DNA from: Pistacia vera
Lineage: Eukaryota; Streptophyta; Magnoliopsida; Sapindales; Anacardiaceae
Direction: 5' to 3'
NCBI RefSeq assembly: GCF_008641045.1
Contig: NW_022196298.1
Span: forward strand, 1,019,196 to 1,083,195
Length of the DNA: 64,000 nt
Under the pieces are notes generated by a model. That model was not told the origin of the DNA, ran no database searches, and saw nothing but the letters and a program-made list of their open reading frames with translations. This document shows, one piece after another, positions 12,731 through 23,289 of the stretch (positions are counted from its first letter, which is position 1; every line of letters begins with the position of its first letter). Both the position numbers and the translations under genes were made by a program.

Positions 12731-13199
12731 ATTCAAAATAATAATAATATGATTGAGACTATGTTACACAAAAATCATATCATTAAAGAAAATAGAAACT
12801 AATTTGCTCAACCATGTAATATACAAAATAATTGTATGACTATACCAAAATAAATAAGCTAGTTACTTTTGTTTGATACTTTATTATGGATCATTTTCTT
12901 GTGAAGTTCATACGTCAAAACACCAATTTATAGTTGATGAATAACTAAAACAACAAAGATATAGTCTGGACTAGTTTACTCTCTACATAATAATTATATG
13001 AAGTTCTAATATTAAATATACCTTTTTTCTTTTTGGAGATTGACTTTTTGATTGGCTTTGGAAATTTAGGCCTTTTTTTTTGTTCCATATAAACATTCTC
13101 AATTTTATATTCTCCTTGCATACTTTTGTTCTCAAATCAATGATACTTATTTTTCTAGAATCATATTCCAATCTGTAGTTTTCAATCACTTGCAAATAT

Positions 13200-14243
13200 A
13201 ATTCCTGAATATATGACTATATAGTTGCTGCATCTTGATTCGTAAGAACCATCTTACAATCTTGTACCTGACCAAAACAAAAAATATATTGTGTTAATTG
13301 CATTCTTTTTTTCACCTTTGCCGAGTCCAGATTTTTATAATTGTATGCAAAAGTTGATAACAAATGACTTACTACAGTTTTTTTATGTAAATTTATAGAT
13401 GGACAAATGTTTTATTAAAAATTTAAAGCATAGAACATTATGGTCTTGCAACAAGATTTGAATCATCATCTATTACAGCCACGCATTAAAATGGTTCGGC
13501 AACAAAGAGATTTCGAAACAAAGGAGACATTTATTATTATAACTATGAATAAATTTTTGGTTCGACAATGGTCTACCAAAAGTATATCATCCATTTGTTG
13601 GTTTGACAACTGAGAACATGTTTGACTCTGACATTAAAACGAAAAAGATACCTGCATCTATTTCAATTATACTTATATTATGGTATTATTATTAACTTGT
13701 CACAATTCTATAGGCCCATTATATATAAATAAATGGTTCATCAATTAAATTTTGATCTCATGGAAATATTAATTGATTACAATTCTAATGGAAAATTATG
13801 ATGAACCATGAAGTTTTCAATTTGTACTTTATTGGTTTTCTAAGAATTTATATAAATATTTTCAAAAATTACGATAGTCAAATTTACTTGTATTAAAAAA
13901 CTTGAGTAATTTGAATTTGATATCACAATCAATATTCAATTTAACAATTGTACAAAAATAGTTCACAAAAAGAATATATTCATTACCTTTAATAGGAACC
14001 ACATTGTAACTATAAGGAGCAATCGTTTCATCCAACTATATATATCTACGTTAACGAACAATAAAATAAAGATGTAAGAGAAATACACTTGTAAGAAGAA
14101 TATAAATATTATTATGCATAAATTATTTAAGAAACAAAAGCAGTATGATATAAAGAAAAAAGAAAATCTAAACCTTAAAGTAGATCAAACACACCATACA
14201 TAAGATAATAACAGTTTAATGTTCAGATGAATCTCTCTCTCTC

Positions 14244-14338
<95 letters not shown>

Positions 14339-14880
14339 AATGTTATTAATTTCAATAACTAGTCAAACACAATATTATAACATATACAATTTATGAGTCT
14401 GTTGAAATTCACATAACTATTTATATTTGTATTTATAAATGCCATGTATTATACCTCACCATTTATTTATAGGATCAGATTCATCCCACTTGCAATTTAT
14501 TAAGAGCAATACATTAATGAGCAAATTAAATTTTACAAAATAAATCATCAGAAGTTCCCTGTGCCGATCTTTTGCAATTTTGAAAACATTACAATATCAC
14601 CGACAATTTTGATTTATTACTATATGATGGTTTTAAATTTTTTATAAATTCGGAGCCCCCGTTTGGGTTTTTCATCTTTTTTAAAAATTTTCTCCAATGT
14701 GGTCTTGCTCCTCCTTTCTCTTTATTTGTCGAAGAAGTCATGATTCGTTATAACTTTGCACCTACTCAGCTTCATCTCTGTGTTTAATGCACGATATTCT
14801 ACCCATGTTTTATATTTTTAACTACTCCATGCATTGAAAAAGAGGCCGAATAGTCCATTCTATTTTATCAAGGGTAGAAA
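13200..14880. other. AT-rich DNA upstream of the Helitron gene, no gene seen
   Basis: The sequence is long AT-rich DNA. The only clear structure is the CT/TA/GA microsatellite at 14233-14338. The sequence 'atgttcagatgaatctctct' precedes that tract. Confidence 0.45.
14233..14338. repeat. Compound microsatellite (CT)n-(TA)n-(GA)n
   Basis: A short CT run, a long TA run of about 19 units and a GA run of about 27 units lie end to end. CT and GA are complementary, so the tract can fold back on itself around the TA core. Confidence 0.9.
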
Positions 14881-14890
14881 GGGTTGAGTA

Positions 14891-15270
14891 TTGTTAACTG
14901 GATTATCAAATAAAGTGCGAGGATGGAATGATAGATATTTTCTGTTGGGTTACAAAGAAGGTTGGGGTGGATTACCCACAGAATGGACAAAAGTTACAAT
15001 ACCCTACCAAAATCTCAGTAAAATAGATGTGAACGAACCTAGCATCTACACATTGGGAATTTTATTTGTAATCAAAAAATGTTTGATGTTTTTGATATGT
15101 TGAAAAGGAAAGAGATAGAGCTTCTGATGTTGTCTCATGCATGTTCTTGAACATTCAAGAAGCATGTTGTGATGCATTTAAGTCCAGATTTCCTGATGAA
15201 GATTTCAGTTTCTTAGAGAGTTTGGTTTTGCAAGAGGAAGAGATAGATTTGGTAAAAGAGGATTGAAACG
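14891..15270 (+). pseudogene. Gag-like fragment related to 4558-5416
   Basis: The open frame 14891-15103 reads RGWNDRYFLLGYKEGWGGLP, a layout seen in plant gag-like transposon proteins (aromatic, charged, then Trp-Gly). A second frame at about 15120-15265 reads EACCDAFKSRFPDEDFSFLE. This matches KACVKEFKHKFPNEDSSFLE of the 5.2-kb copy at most positions. The two halves are separated by stops and a frame change. Function is not assignable beyond being transposon-derived. Confidence 0.5.
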
Positions 15271-15405
15271 CGGATGTTTGTGGTAACAACGATAACTCAG
15301 TTCAGGCCTTGAGGTTTCCTATTACTTATGGTTTGTTTACAGATCTGGTTCTTATAGTACTTTCGTTAAATTTTTTGGTTCAAATTTGGATTTTTTGTTT
15401 TGGAA

Positions 15406-15844
15406 ATGTTGATTTTACCCAAGGGTGATTCGATTCACATCTGAGAGGTGTGGAATGATAATCTTGAAGAGGAATTTGCTTTAATTCATGAAATTTTTGA
15501 TAAGTAGGATTACGTAGCCATGGATACTGAGTTTTCTGGCATTGTTTTGCATCTAGTTGGGAGTTTCAAGAATATAAACGATTATAAGTACCAGACGTTG
15601 AAAGTTATGTTGAAATTGATTCAATTGGGCTATCATTTTCAGATAAAAATAGAAATTTACATACTTGTGGTTTGCAAGTGATTCAATGGGGATGTTGCGG
15701 CAATGTGGGATTGACTTTAAGAAGAATATTGAGAAGCGTATTGATGTGAATCGATTTGGTGAGCTTTTGATGTCATCAAGGATTGTGTTGAATGATGGTG
15801 TTCACTGGGTTACGTTTCACAATGGTTTATGTTTGTATTTGTAA
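15406..15844 (+). pseudogene. CAF1/POP2 (CCR4-NOT deadenylase) gene fragment
   Basis: Intact CAF1 shortens mRNA poly(A) tails as a DEDD-type 3'-5' exonuclease in the CCR4-NOT complex. The frame starting ATG 15406 gives MLILPKGDSIHI*EVWNDNL, then EEEFALIHEIFDK*DYVAMD with TEFSGIVL, which is the first catalytic Asp/Glu motif, then NINDYKYQTLK. A frameshift near 15625 moves to SFSDKNRNLHTCG. A second shift with loss of a segment leads to QCGIDFKKNIEKRIDVNRFG and ends in LNDGVHWVTFHNG at TAA 15842. There are two stops, two shifts and one internal deletion. No intron is visible, as is usual for plant CAF1 genes. The fragment ends well before the family's C terminus. It lies between Helitron genes, so capture by that element is likely but inferred. 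Confidence 0.85.
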
Positions 15845-16025
15845 AAATATTCCCTGATATATTATTACTAAATTGTGTGTGGAGCTATTGTAACTGCTAT
15901 ACTTGGTTAATGACTGGTACACTCTTAAGAACATTAATTTGGATTGTGTCAGCAAATATTGAAATACTGGTATTACAATATTGCAATCCTATTGTTTAAC
16001 CAATACAAAATAATTTCAAACAGTA

Positions 16026-16046
16026 AAAAAAAAAAAAAAAAAAAAA
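16026..16046. repeat. Poly(A) tract
   Basis: A run of about 21 A residues lies about 180 bp after the CAF1 fragment. It is too far from that fragment, and too isolated, to prove retroposition. Confidence 0.7.
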
Positions 16047-16152
16047 CAATTTATATGAGAACTAAGATTTGTTTAATATATTTTAATATCAAAATACATG
16101 TGTGCATTGCACTATATATTTATCAAGGTTCAGCAAATGGTGTAGGTCCATG

Positions 16153-16371
16153 TTATGTGGTCATCTGATCAGAACATTTCAATTCTTCTTTTTTGAGATC
16201 GATCGAATACTCCCATGTATTAAGACCAACAACAATAAGCTTAACATCGTCCACGATTTCAAATAAAGCATCAATCATATCGTTGCATTTTTCTCTTGTA
16301 CCATTTAGATTTTCAATGTTGCTACGAACATTGGGTAGTATCTGTTTGAACTCCTTTTGTCTGTCACTCAT
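16153..16371 (-). CDS. Small hypothetical protein, paralogue A
   Basis: This is a 72-codon open frame starting MSDRQKEFKQILPNVRSNI. It is charged and probably alpha-helical, with no recognised domain. It aligns over most of its length with the ORF at 16566-16787 (shared pattern KQIL-N---N---N---K--, then a small-residue and Val-rich stretch). The shared frame, start and length in two diverged tandem copies favour real coding origin over chance. The ORF lies between Helitron genes on the same strand as the helicase. Whether it is expressed, or is one exon of a longer gene, cannot be told from sequence. Confidence 0.4.
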   Translation of the reverse strand: MSDRQKEFKQILPNVRSNIENLNGTREKCNDMIDALFEIVDDVKLIVVGLNTWEYSIDLKKEELKCSDQMTT

Positions 16372-16565
16372 TGCCGCACCAACAGGTTTAAAAAAACAAT
16401 GAATTTCAATAAATATTTAAACATGCTAGAAATACAAATTGCATTATAACTGTATATATATGAAAATAATTGGATAATATAAAGTTAAATTCCAAATAAA
16501 TAAGTCAACAAATAATAGAGAATTCATACTATTTTTTGTTTAGTTTTATATTACACAAATTTTTA

Positions 16566-16787
16566 TTACCTTCTCTCTTGACTCCTTCCCATTACAAGTC
16601 GTTCCTCATTTGTAGAAAGCAAAGAATCCTTTGCTTTCAGATCCGAAACAACAACGACTATAGAATTCATGACCTCAACCAGCAAATGCATGCCTTCTTT
16701 GATTTTTGTTTTCACAGTATTTATATCGGTAACATTCTGGTCGATGTTGCTCAAAATTTGTTTTAGGTCTCCTTTTTCTCCAGCCAT
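16566..16787 (-). CDS. Small hypothetical protein, paralogue B
   Basis: This is a 73-codon open frame starting MAGEKGDLKQILSNIDQNV, with the same start pattern and length as paralogue A 416 bp away. A Val-rich stretch (SIVVVVSDLKAKDSLL) occupies the middle. There is no signal peptide and no known domain. The pair looks like an old tandem duplication. It could be an exon pair of one Helitron-borne gene, because the DNA between them could be an intron. Confidence 0.4.
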   Translation of the reverse strand: MAGEKGDLKQILSNIDQNVTDINTVKTKIKEGMHLLVEVMNSIVVVVSDLKAKDSLLSTNEERLVMGRSQERR

Positions 16788-16789
16788 TA

Positions 16790-18013
16790 TCGAACCAATT
16801 AAAGGTAAAACCGATAAAGAGAGTCTACAAACGTATAAAAGTTATAAGAATAGAAATGTTTCATTGATTTAATAAATTATTACATCTGGAAAACCAACAA
16901 AGAAATAGTAATAAATAAGTATAATAATAAAAAAATATATTCTTCGGATAGTTTCAAAAGAAACAATAATATATATTTAGTTAAAGTCCATTGTTTCATA
17001 CAACAGTTACAGCTTGATATTAGCATAACAATTTGTTCAGTAGACCAATTATAAGAATGTTATAGTTCAATGAATGATATAATGTTTATAAACACTACCA
17101 AACTTAATTAATATGAAACCGTATATTAAAGTAATTTTTTATTTTACTTTGGTTGATGGTTTTATATTAATTAGGTAAATAGTTTATTAAGTTAGTAATG
17201 ACATTTTAGTTTTTCATTCCAATTATATTTCACCGGTTGACTTATTTGAATTAAGTATATTTCACCTAATTTTTGCAATATCTAACAATAATGTTGTTCA
17301 GGGTACTCGTAAAAAAATAAATATTATTTTATTAAAAAATGCACCTGCTATTTCAAAAACATCGGTCCAACCGGTTTTCTACAGTCGGCAGATTAATAGT
17401 CATTTATGTTTTATTAATATATTCATTTATCCGGTGTTTCTTTATTTAACGCATTTTCTATTTCTTTAAGCTGTGTTCACGCCCATTGTCTGTCGAACAC
17501 GTTGCCAATGTAATCGTTTCGACTTTCTCTTTTGTTGGTGCCAATTTTCTTTCAAAGGGTTTGAAGCTTTTGTGTCGAGATCTTCTACATTGCCGATTTA
17601 GTTATTGTATATCTTATTCCTCTCTTCAATACTGTTCTTTGTTTTTGGTAGTAGTTTCATTTGTTTGTTTGTGTAATCTATCGTTAAAATTTGTTTAATG
17701 TTATAGTATACAGTTGTATTTGATGGGCATTTCTACCAATTGAAGTTATTTCTACGCAATTATAACACCTGTAAAAAAATTTGAGTCAAGTGTTATTAAA
17801 AATGAAAATCTAGGTTTACCATTCATAAGAAATCAATACTTGAAGGGTCACAAAAAAATAATTTGTTACAACAATTTTTAGAGAGAAATTTCTTGTTTCA
17901 GAATTTACATGTTTGAGATAACGATGTTTTTTTTTTTTTTTTTACTATTTGTTTTTCTTGTTAATATATTTCAATTTCGTATTTGATTTGCTTTATTATG
18001 TGATCTTAGTAGA
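16790..18013. other. AT-rich spacer, no gene seen
   Basis: The spacer ends in a run of T (about 17928-17943) and the sequence 'gtgatcttagtaga' just before the ATG of the next gene. The ORF 17486-17698 is hydrophobic composition only. Confidence 0.4.
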
Positions 18014-18913
18014 ATGGACAAGACGAATCAATCATCAAAGATGGTAGAATCACAAACAGAGGTGAAAGAAAATGCAAAGAATTTGTCTCTGAAAACTAAA
18101 CAGAAGAACGTTGGTAGAGGTCTTGGTAGGCACTTTGCAAGACTTCAAGGAACAGTTGTGAATACTCACAATGATGACATTCAACGTGTGATAGAATTGG
18201 TGGTTTTCACTAACAATGACCAAGAGGTTGAACTGCAATCACCTCAGTAGATGAATGAGGTTGAACCAAGTAATACTATTGAAAATTTGAAAGGAAAGGT
18301 TGACTATTTGATACACGTAATAAAAAATCAGCAAACTAGATACATAGATTTGTACTTCGAATCCCAAAAGAAGGTATAGAGATTCTAGTAGAATATCATT
18401 CGCTTTTCAAGATGATTTCAAATGATATATCTATTTAAATACTGTTAATGATTTTAATGATTTTGTTTTCACTCAAATTTAGGTTGAAACCTTAACAGAA
18501 GAAAATCATCAGTTGGCTTTGAAGCTATAAAATGCATCTGGAAAAATTGAAGCAGTATGACTTCTACACATTATTAATCAAATCCATTGTTTTATCGCTT
18601 TTATAAACTCACAATATTTTTATAACAAAATAAGATGTCTTTGCACAAAGTATATTTTATATATGAAATTGGTGAAATGAATTTGAACACTTGAGAAGAT
18701 AAGAAAAATCGTGTTTATTTTGTTTGCTTGCAGATAGAGAAGTACACTGGATTATGTCTGGAATTGATGAAGAAACGGAAGAACACGGTCTTACTAGCAA
18801 ATTTAGTAGAAGTTCAGGATACAGTCAATGTATCCTCTCAACCAGCGCATGAGCAACAACCTTGTCGCAGAGGTGGACCCCCATTGAGCAAGAGAGGGAA
18901 TATTCACAAATGA
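18014..18913 (+). pseudogene. Three-exon coiled-coil gene of unknown function with two nonsense codons
   Basis: The exons are 18014-18373 (donor AAG/GTATAG), 18483-18554 (donor GCA/GTATGA) and 18734-18913 (acceptor TTGCAG/A, stop TGA). All junctions are phase 0 and the joined frame is about 203 residues. Notable segments are GRGLGRHFARLQGTVV near residue 35 and a coiled coil around ENLKGKVDYLIHVI continuing into exon 2 (VETLTEENHQLALKL). The C terminus is basic and Pro-rich (CRRGGPPLSKRG). Two stops break it: TAG at 18248-18250 in exon 1 (Gln to stop by C to T) and TAA in exon 2 (also Gln to stop by C to T). I do not recognise the family. It sits within the Helitron region, and its 3' end resembles sequence near 20260-20290, so it is probably element-borne. 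Confidence 0.6.
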
Positions 18914-18929
18914 AGACCCAATTTGCTTA

Positions 18930-19600
18930 TGTATTTAATCTATTCAGTATGAAATGAATACTTTATGAAAATTTCAATGTTGTTTCTTTTGAACTGCTTT
19001 TATAGTTTTTATGTGAACTTAAAAAACGTTTGGCTAGCTTTTTTGCATGAATATTGCAATGTTATGTTGTTTCTTTTGGATTGCTTTTATAGTTCTTTTC
19101 CTCTTTTATGATACCCCTAATATGTTTGTATAAAAATGGTCTAATTATATTTTCAGCATTATCTGCTTGTACAATTGATATTATATTTGCAGACATGTTT
19201 TTGACATTCGATGTCGGTATTTTGTAGTGAATTGTGCATGATATTTAATATTACCTGGATATTATGAAGATCAACTATTTAAACTTAAAATTTATACCGA
19301 TCTTCTATAATTTCTGTAACTTATAATAATTTTCAAGTTCGACATTGTCTACTAAAACTTTTCTCACAACATAGGATTCATATATTTCTTTAAAATCAGT
19401 AACCTCCAGTCTAGTTCTCAAACTAAACATCTATTTACTTCAAAAACTTTGTTTGTTTAATAATTGAGAACATGATAATCCAATTAATTCTAGATTACTA
19501 TATCAAATAACATAAAAGTTACTTTCGCAATTCTGTCAGACATACTCACATCTACATTTTCCCTGTTATAACATTAATGAAAAATTTACTAAAAGTAAAT
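18930..19600 (-). pseudogene. Partial duplicate of the RPA-like gene's C-terminal part
   Basis: This stretch parallels 20300-20990 in order and orientation. Shared blocks include 'tttgatatagta', 'ggttatcatgttc'-like and 'tgttataacattaa'. Minus-strand translation gives MSDRIAKVTFMLFDIVI, matching VSDGTTEATFILFDIVT of the main copy, with many stops. It is more decayed than the other copy. Confidence 0.6.
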
Positions 19601-20313
19601 GGATAATGTTCCTATTGCCGGACCAACCATAAATATACGTTATACTTATTTTATTCATTTAAATCAGTAATAAAATTTAATAATTTGAAAACTATAATTG
19701 ATTAGAAATTTCATAGTTTCATTATTATTTTATTTATAAAAAAAAAGATTTTCAGATATAAAAGTATATCGAACTATTAATGTTGTGATAATCTATCTTA
19801 AAAAAATTGTATTTCCTCGATAATGTATTACTATCAATAAACTATAATTCAAACAAATCTCATCCCATAAATAAATATTGACATAAAATCACATGAATTT
19901 TAGGAATAGCATGCATTTAATTCTTTCACAGTAACATCTATGAAGTAATTCACTATCTACTTTGGCTCAAAATATCAAAACTAAACCATAATGTTTTATA
20001 CTAATTGTAGTAAACAATATGTCAAATCTAGACTTATGCACGATTATTAATCACATTTTTGTATTTCTTTTGTTGTTACACGTTATATAATTTGATCATA
20101 TTTCATATTCCAAGCATACAACTTGATTGTTCGTAGAGTCAAAGGTACAATTTTGTTATTTGCGAATGAAGGATGCGATATATATATATTTTTACACGAA
20201 ATAGTTTATTCACTGTTATATTTATTTATGTTGGCATCCATCAATCAAGATAAAACATTTTCACAAATGAAGTCCCAATTACATTATATACTTAATCGAT
20301 CAAATGTGACATG

Positions 20314-22532
20314 ATCAAGACTTCAACTTTTTTTTCGGGTTGCTTTTGTAACCCTTACTGCTTCTTTTAACATTCTCATCATCGTTTTCTTTCTGCTCAT
20401 TTCCTCATTCCCTCTCTTTCGATGTGTCTAACATGTCTGTACAAGGAATCTCTATCTTGTTTTCAGCGTCATTAGCTTCTACTATTGCCATCATTTTTCC
20501 AGACACGTCTTTGATTTTTGGTGTCTATATTTCATATTTAGTCACATCTGACATCGAGGATTATGATCCATATTCTCCATTATTTGCCTGTTGTTTTTTT
20601 ACAAAACATTGATATCACTTCAATATTATGAAAATTAACTATTTAAGAATAAAAATTATATTGACCTTTTGCAATTCTCGCAATTTATATTCATCCTCAA
20701 GATTCTCATCAATCGAAACAACTTTCGTCACAGTATAAGATTCGTATCCTTCATTCATATCCATAATTCTCAACTTGATTTTGAAAATAACATCTGTCCA
20801 AACAACTCACTTAAAACTTTTGGGATATTCTTCTAATCATTACCTTGTTTGTTCAATAGTTACGAACATGATAAACCAACCAATCTCTAGGTTACTATAT
20901 CAAACAATATAAAAGTTGCTTCGGTAGTTCCATCTGACACTCTCATATCTACCTTGTACCTGTTATAACATTAACTAAACATTGTTACAAATAAATGTCT
21001 GAAATTGAATATACTTCTTATTATTGCATTGACAATACATAATTATAAACAGTAAAAAATAAACAATGATATAGCTCATATGAGGAGATTTCAATTCCTT
21101 GTTGCATTTGTCACAATATAAATAGGTATTAATACCAGGAATTTTTTTCTTGCAATAGGTGTAGGGAATTGTAACACCAACCATATCTATCATCAACTTC
21201 GGTTAACTTGGCCTTAATTGTACACTCCATCACCTATACAATTGTAATTTTTGTTCACAAACTATGTTATAATAATCAGTTTAACGTTTGAATGAATACT
21301 GTACCTCATCAACATCATGTCACACGAGATTGGTAACATGTTTAAGTGATGTTCTATTCTCAAAGATTTCCTTCTCAATCGAAACTCGATTCAAAATCTT
21401 TTTATGTAATTGAATTACTGGCAGAATTCCCATTCTGAAATAACAAAAAGTAGATAAAATGTTAAATATCATTCTATCCATGAAATTACTTTAAAAAACT
21501 GTTTCTCAAACACATACTCTTTCTGTAGAGAATGCACCTCCCCAATATCTAAATTTATATAAATTCTAGATGCTGAAGTTGTATTGAGATATAATCTTCA
21601 TGTATGAAAAAAACATAAGTTAGTAAACGAAAATATATTAATTTCATGTAATATATTTTTATTACCATGGAAATCTTTAACATTCGTTGAAGTAACTATT
21701 ATGACAATTGGGTTGGTACTTGTTGATTGCAAATCTTCACCTATTTCTTCTGAAAACTTTCCCCATAACGTAATGTCAACTGCTTCTTTGAAATTAATAT
21801 CAGTGTAAATTATTTAAAGTGGAAGATAAACATAAAAATATTAACAAAAGAACTTACTCTGCCATATGCAATCTAATGTCTTTTTTTAGTCTTTGTTGAT
21901 TTGATCTCTTCAATTTCTCCAACTGCATTCAAAACTCTAATGATATCTGCATATAATTTATCATATTTGATGTACAAAAATATTTCTCACGCATTTAAAA
22001 TATAAATATTCAAATTAACTATACCTGATAATAACCTTGTATCGTTTGTTATATTCTAAAGATCATGAAGACCAAAAAATTCAAATTTATATCTTGGAAT
22101 AACAATTCTCGGTTCTTTTATTTCTTGTACAGTCGTGATCATGAGAAATTGTATATCGTATATACCTTCAATGGGTCTGTAAGAGGGAGCAAATGATATG
22201 ACTTTTATATGTCTGATCAAATATATTGACCCTTCATGAAGCTGATTTTTAAACTTTGCAATCCAATTCTTTGGTATCGAGGCATGCATAACTTGATTCT
22301 TAAAAACCAATGAAAACCACAAATTTAAACAAACCTGTATAAATCAGAAATAAAAGTCTTAACATTATTTTCAGACCATATTTTATACCTGTTGATCAAT
22401 CAAAATCATGTCAAGACTCATAAGTTCGTCACCCATTCTGAAATTCCTACACTCTGACAATCTAGATACTTTGACAGTGACTATCCAATCATCTCTTGAT
22501 TCATCAATATCTTTAAGAAAATTATCAAACAT
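20314..22532 (-). pseudogene. RPA-like single-strand DNA-binding protein gene carried by the Helitron
   Basis: Plant Helitrons often carry RPA70-like genes whose product would bind single-stranded transposition intermediates. The start ATG at 22532-22530 opens exon 1 (22389-22532: MFDNFLKDIDESRDDWIVTV, ending LDMILIDQQ). Later exons give HASIPKNWIAKFKNQLHEGS (about 22056-22298), then DIIRVLNAVGEIEEIKSTK (about 21900). KEAVDITLWGKFSEEIGEDL (about 21750) is the OB-fold 'TLWG' block, followed by ASRIYINLDIGEVHSLQKE (about 21530). A zinc-ribbon segment, YCKKKIPGINTYLYCDKCNK, is at 21070-21160, and a final OB fold, VSDGTTEATFILFDIV, near 20930. A Lys-rich tail ends at TGA 20316-20314. Several in-frame stops and frame changes in the last third suggest decay. 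Some splice sites are not resolved. Confidence 0.8.
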
Positions 22533-23280
22533 TGTTATACCTTGCCTGCAAAAAGAAATTCATCCTTAATACAATCCAATAAAAGCAATAGTGATTCCCA
22601 AGGGAGATTTTACAACTAAAGCAAATGTCGGTGTATCACAATTATAAATAAATAAAATAATGTTTCGATTTTATAATCTAATTAATTTAATAGTATGCGA
22701 AATTTTTTGTTCGGTACTGAAATTTTAAACTCCAAAAAGAACTTACTAATTTACAATTGTCACTATAATATTGTTCGTCAATTTCTTTATTACAATTCTA
22801 TAATATTATTATACGCAAATTAATAGCTTTTATAGATGAATTCATAATCCAACATATACAACATTACAATAGAAGGATAAAAACAATTAAAGGTATCAGA
22901 TTACCTGTAACAGGAACTATATTTGAACTATGCCAGCAATTTGTTTGTTTGTTTGTTTTTTTTTGGGGAACAATGATCTAATAATGTACTTTCAAGTACC
23001 TTTACATATTGCTCTTAATAGTGTACGACAACATAAACAACTACATATATATAACAAACACATTAATTTCAAGAGTTTTACTTCAGATAAACACTCTTCA
23101 CACTTCACATTAATTTCACACTAACAATAATACATAGCAAATACAATATATTGATCTCCTTCAGATAAATATCTATCCACAAAATTGTATAAACTTCAAT
23201 AACACTTAATAAAAAACATAACAATAATAACAAAATTATTTTGTGACATAAACAGTACCATTTAGATAACAAGAGCAAAA
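22533..23280. other. AT-rich spacer between Helitron and copia remnants
   Basis: No gene is supported. 'Tttgtttgtttgtttttttt' near 22945 is simple sequence. The Helitron's 5' TC end should lie in or beyond this stretch but was not identified. Confidence 0.4.
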
Positions 23281-23289
23281 TCAGCTGCA

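Larger units (their letters stand above)
5920..13200 (-). pseudogene. Helitron Rep/helicase gene, decayed and interrupted
   Basis: Intact relatives carry out rolling-circle transposition with an HUH nuclease fused to a PIF1-family 5'-3' helicase. Conserved blocks appear in the right order from high to low coordinates. The N-terminal Cys-pair block CINCGSIMWYEER is at 11734-11919, FAQLYIYDTEYE is near 11440, and the helitron-like N block (DAMVICRCFGYPDIFLTFTCNPKWPEI) is at 9164-9300. The HUH motif PPHGHILVF uses codons 8877-8885, and the two-tyrosine motif AYLDCMY is near 8350. Walker A GYGGMGKTF is at about 7287-7314, the Walker B-like DEAPMANRYCFEALDRT near 7050, and the C-terminal VALSRVTSRQGIKIL near 6000. 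Introns are visible, for example a donor near 9040. Lesions include a stop in GGDFR*ILP, stops near 6140 and 6042, a microsatellite in coding sequence (6552-6592), and a foreign insertion at about 9834-11287. The exact N terminus is uncertain. Confidence 0.92.

Noticed and set aside
15863..16046. CAF1 fragment as a processed (retroposed) gene with a poly(A) tail
   Set aside because: The A run is about 180 bp from the fragment end, the C-terminal part of the gene is missing, and plant CAF1 genes are naturally intronless. Retroposition is therefore not shown.
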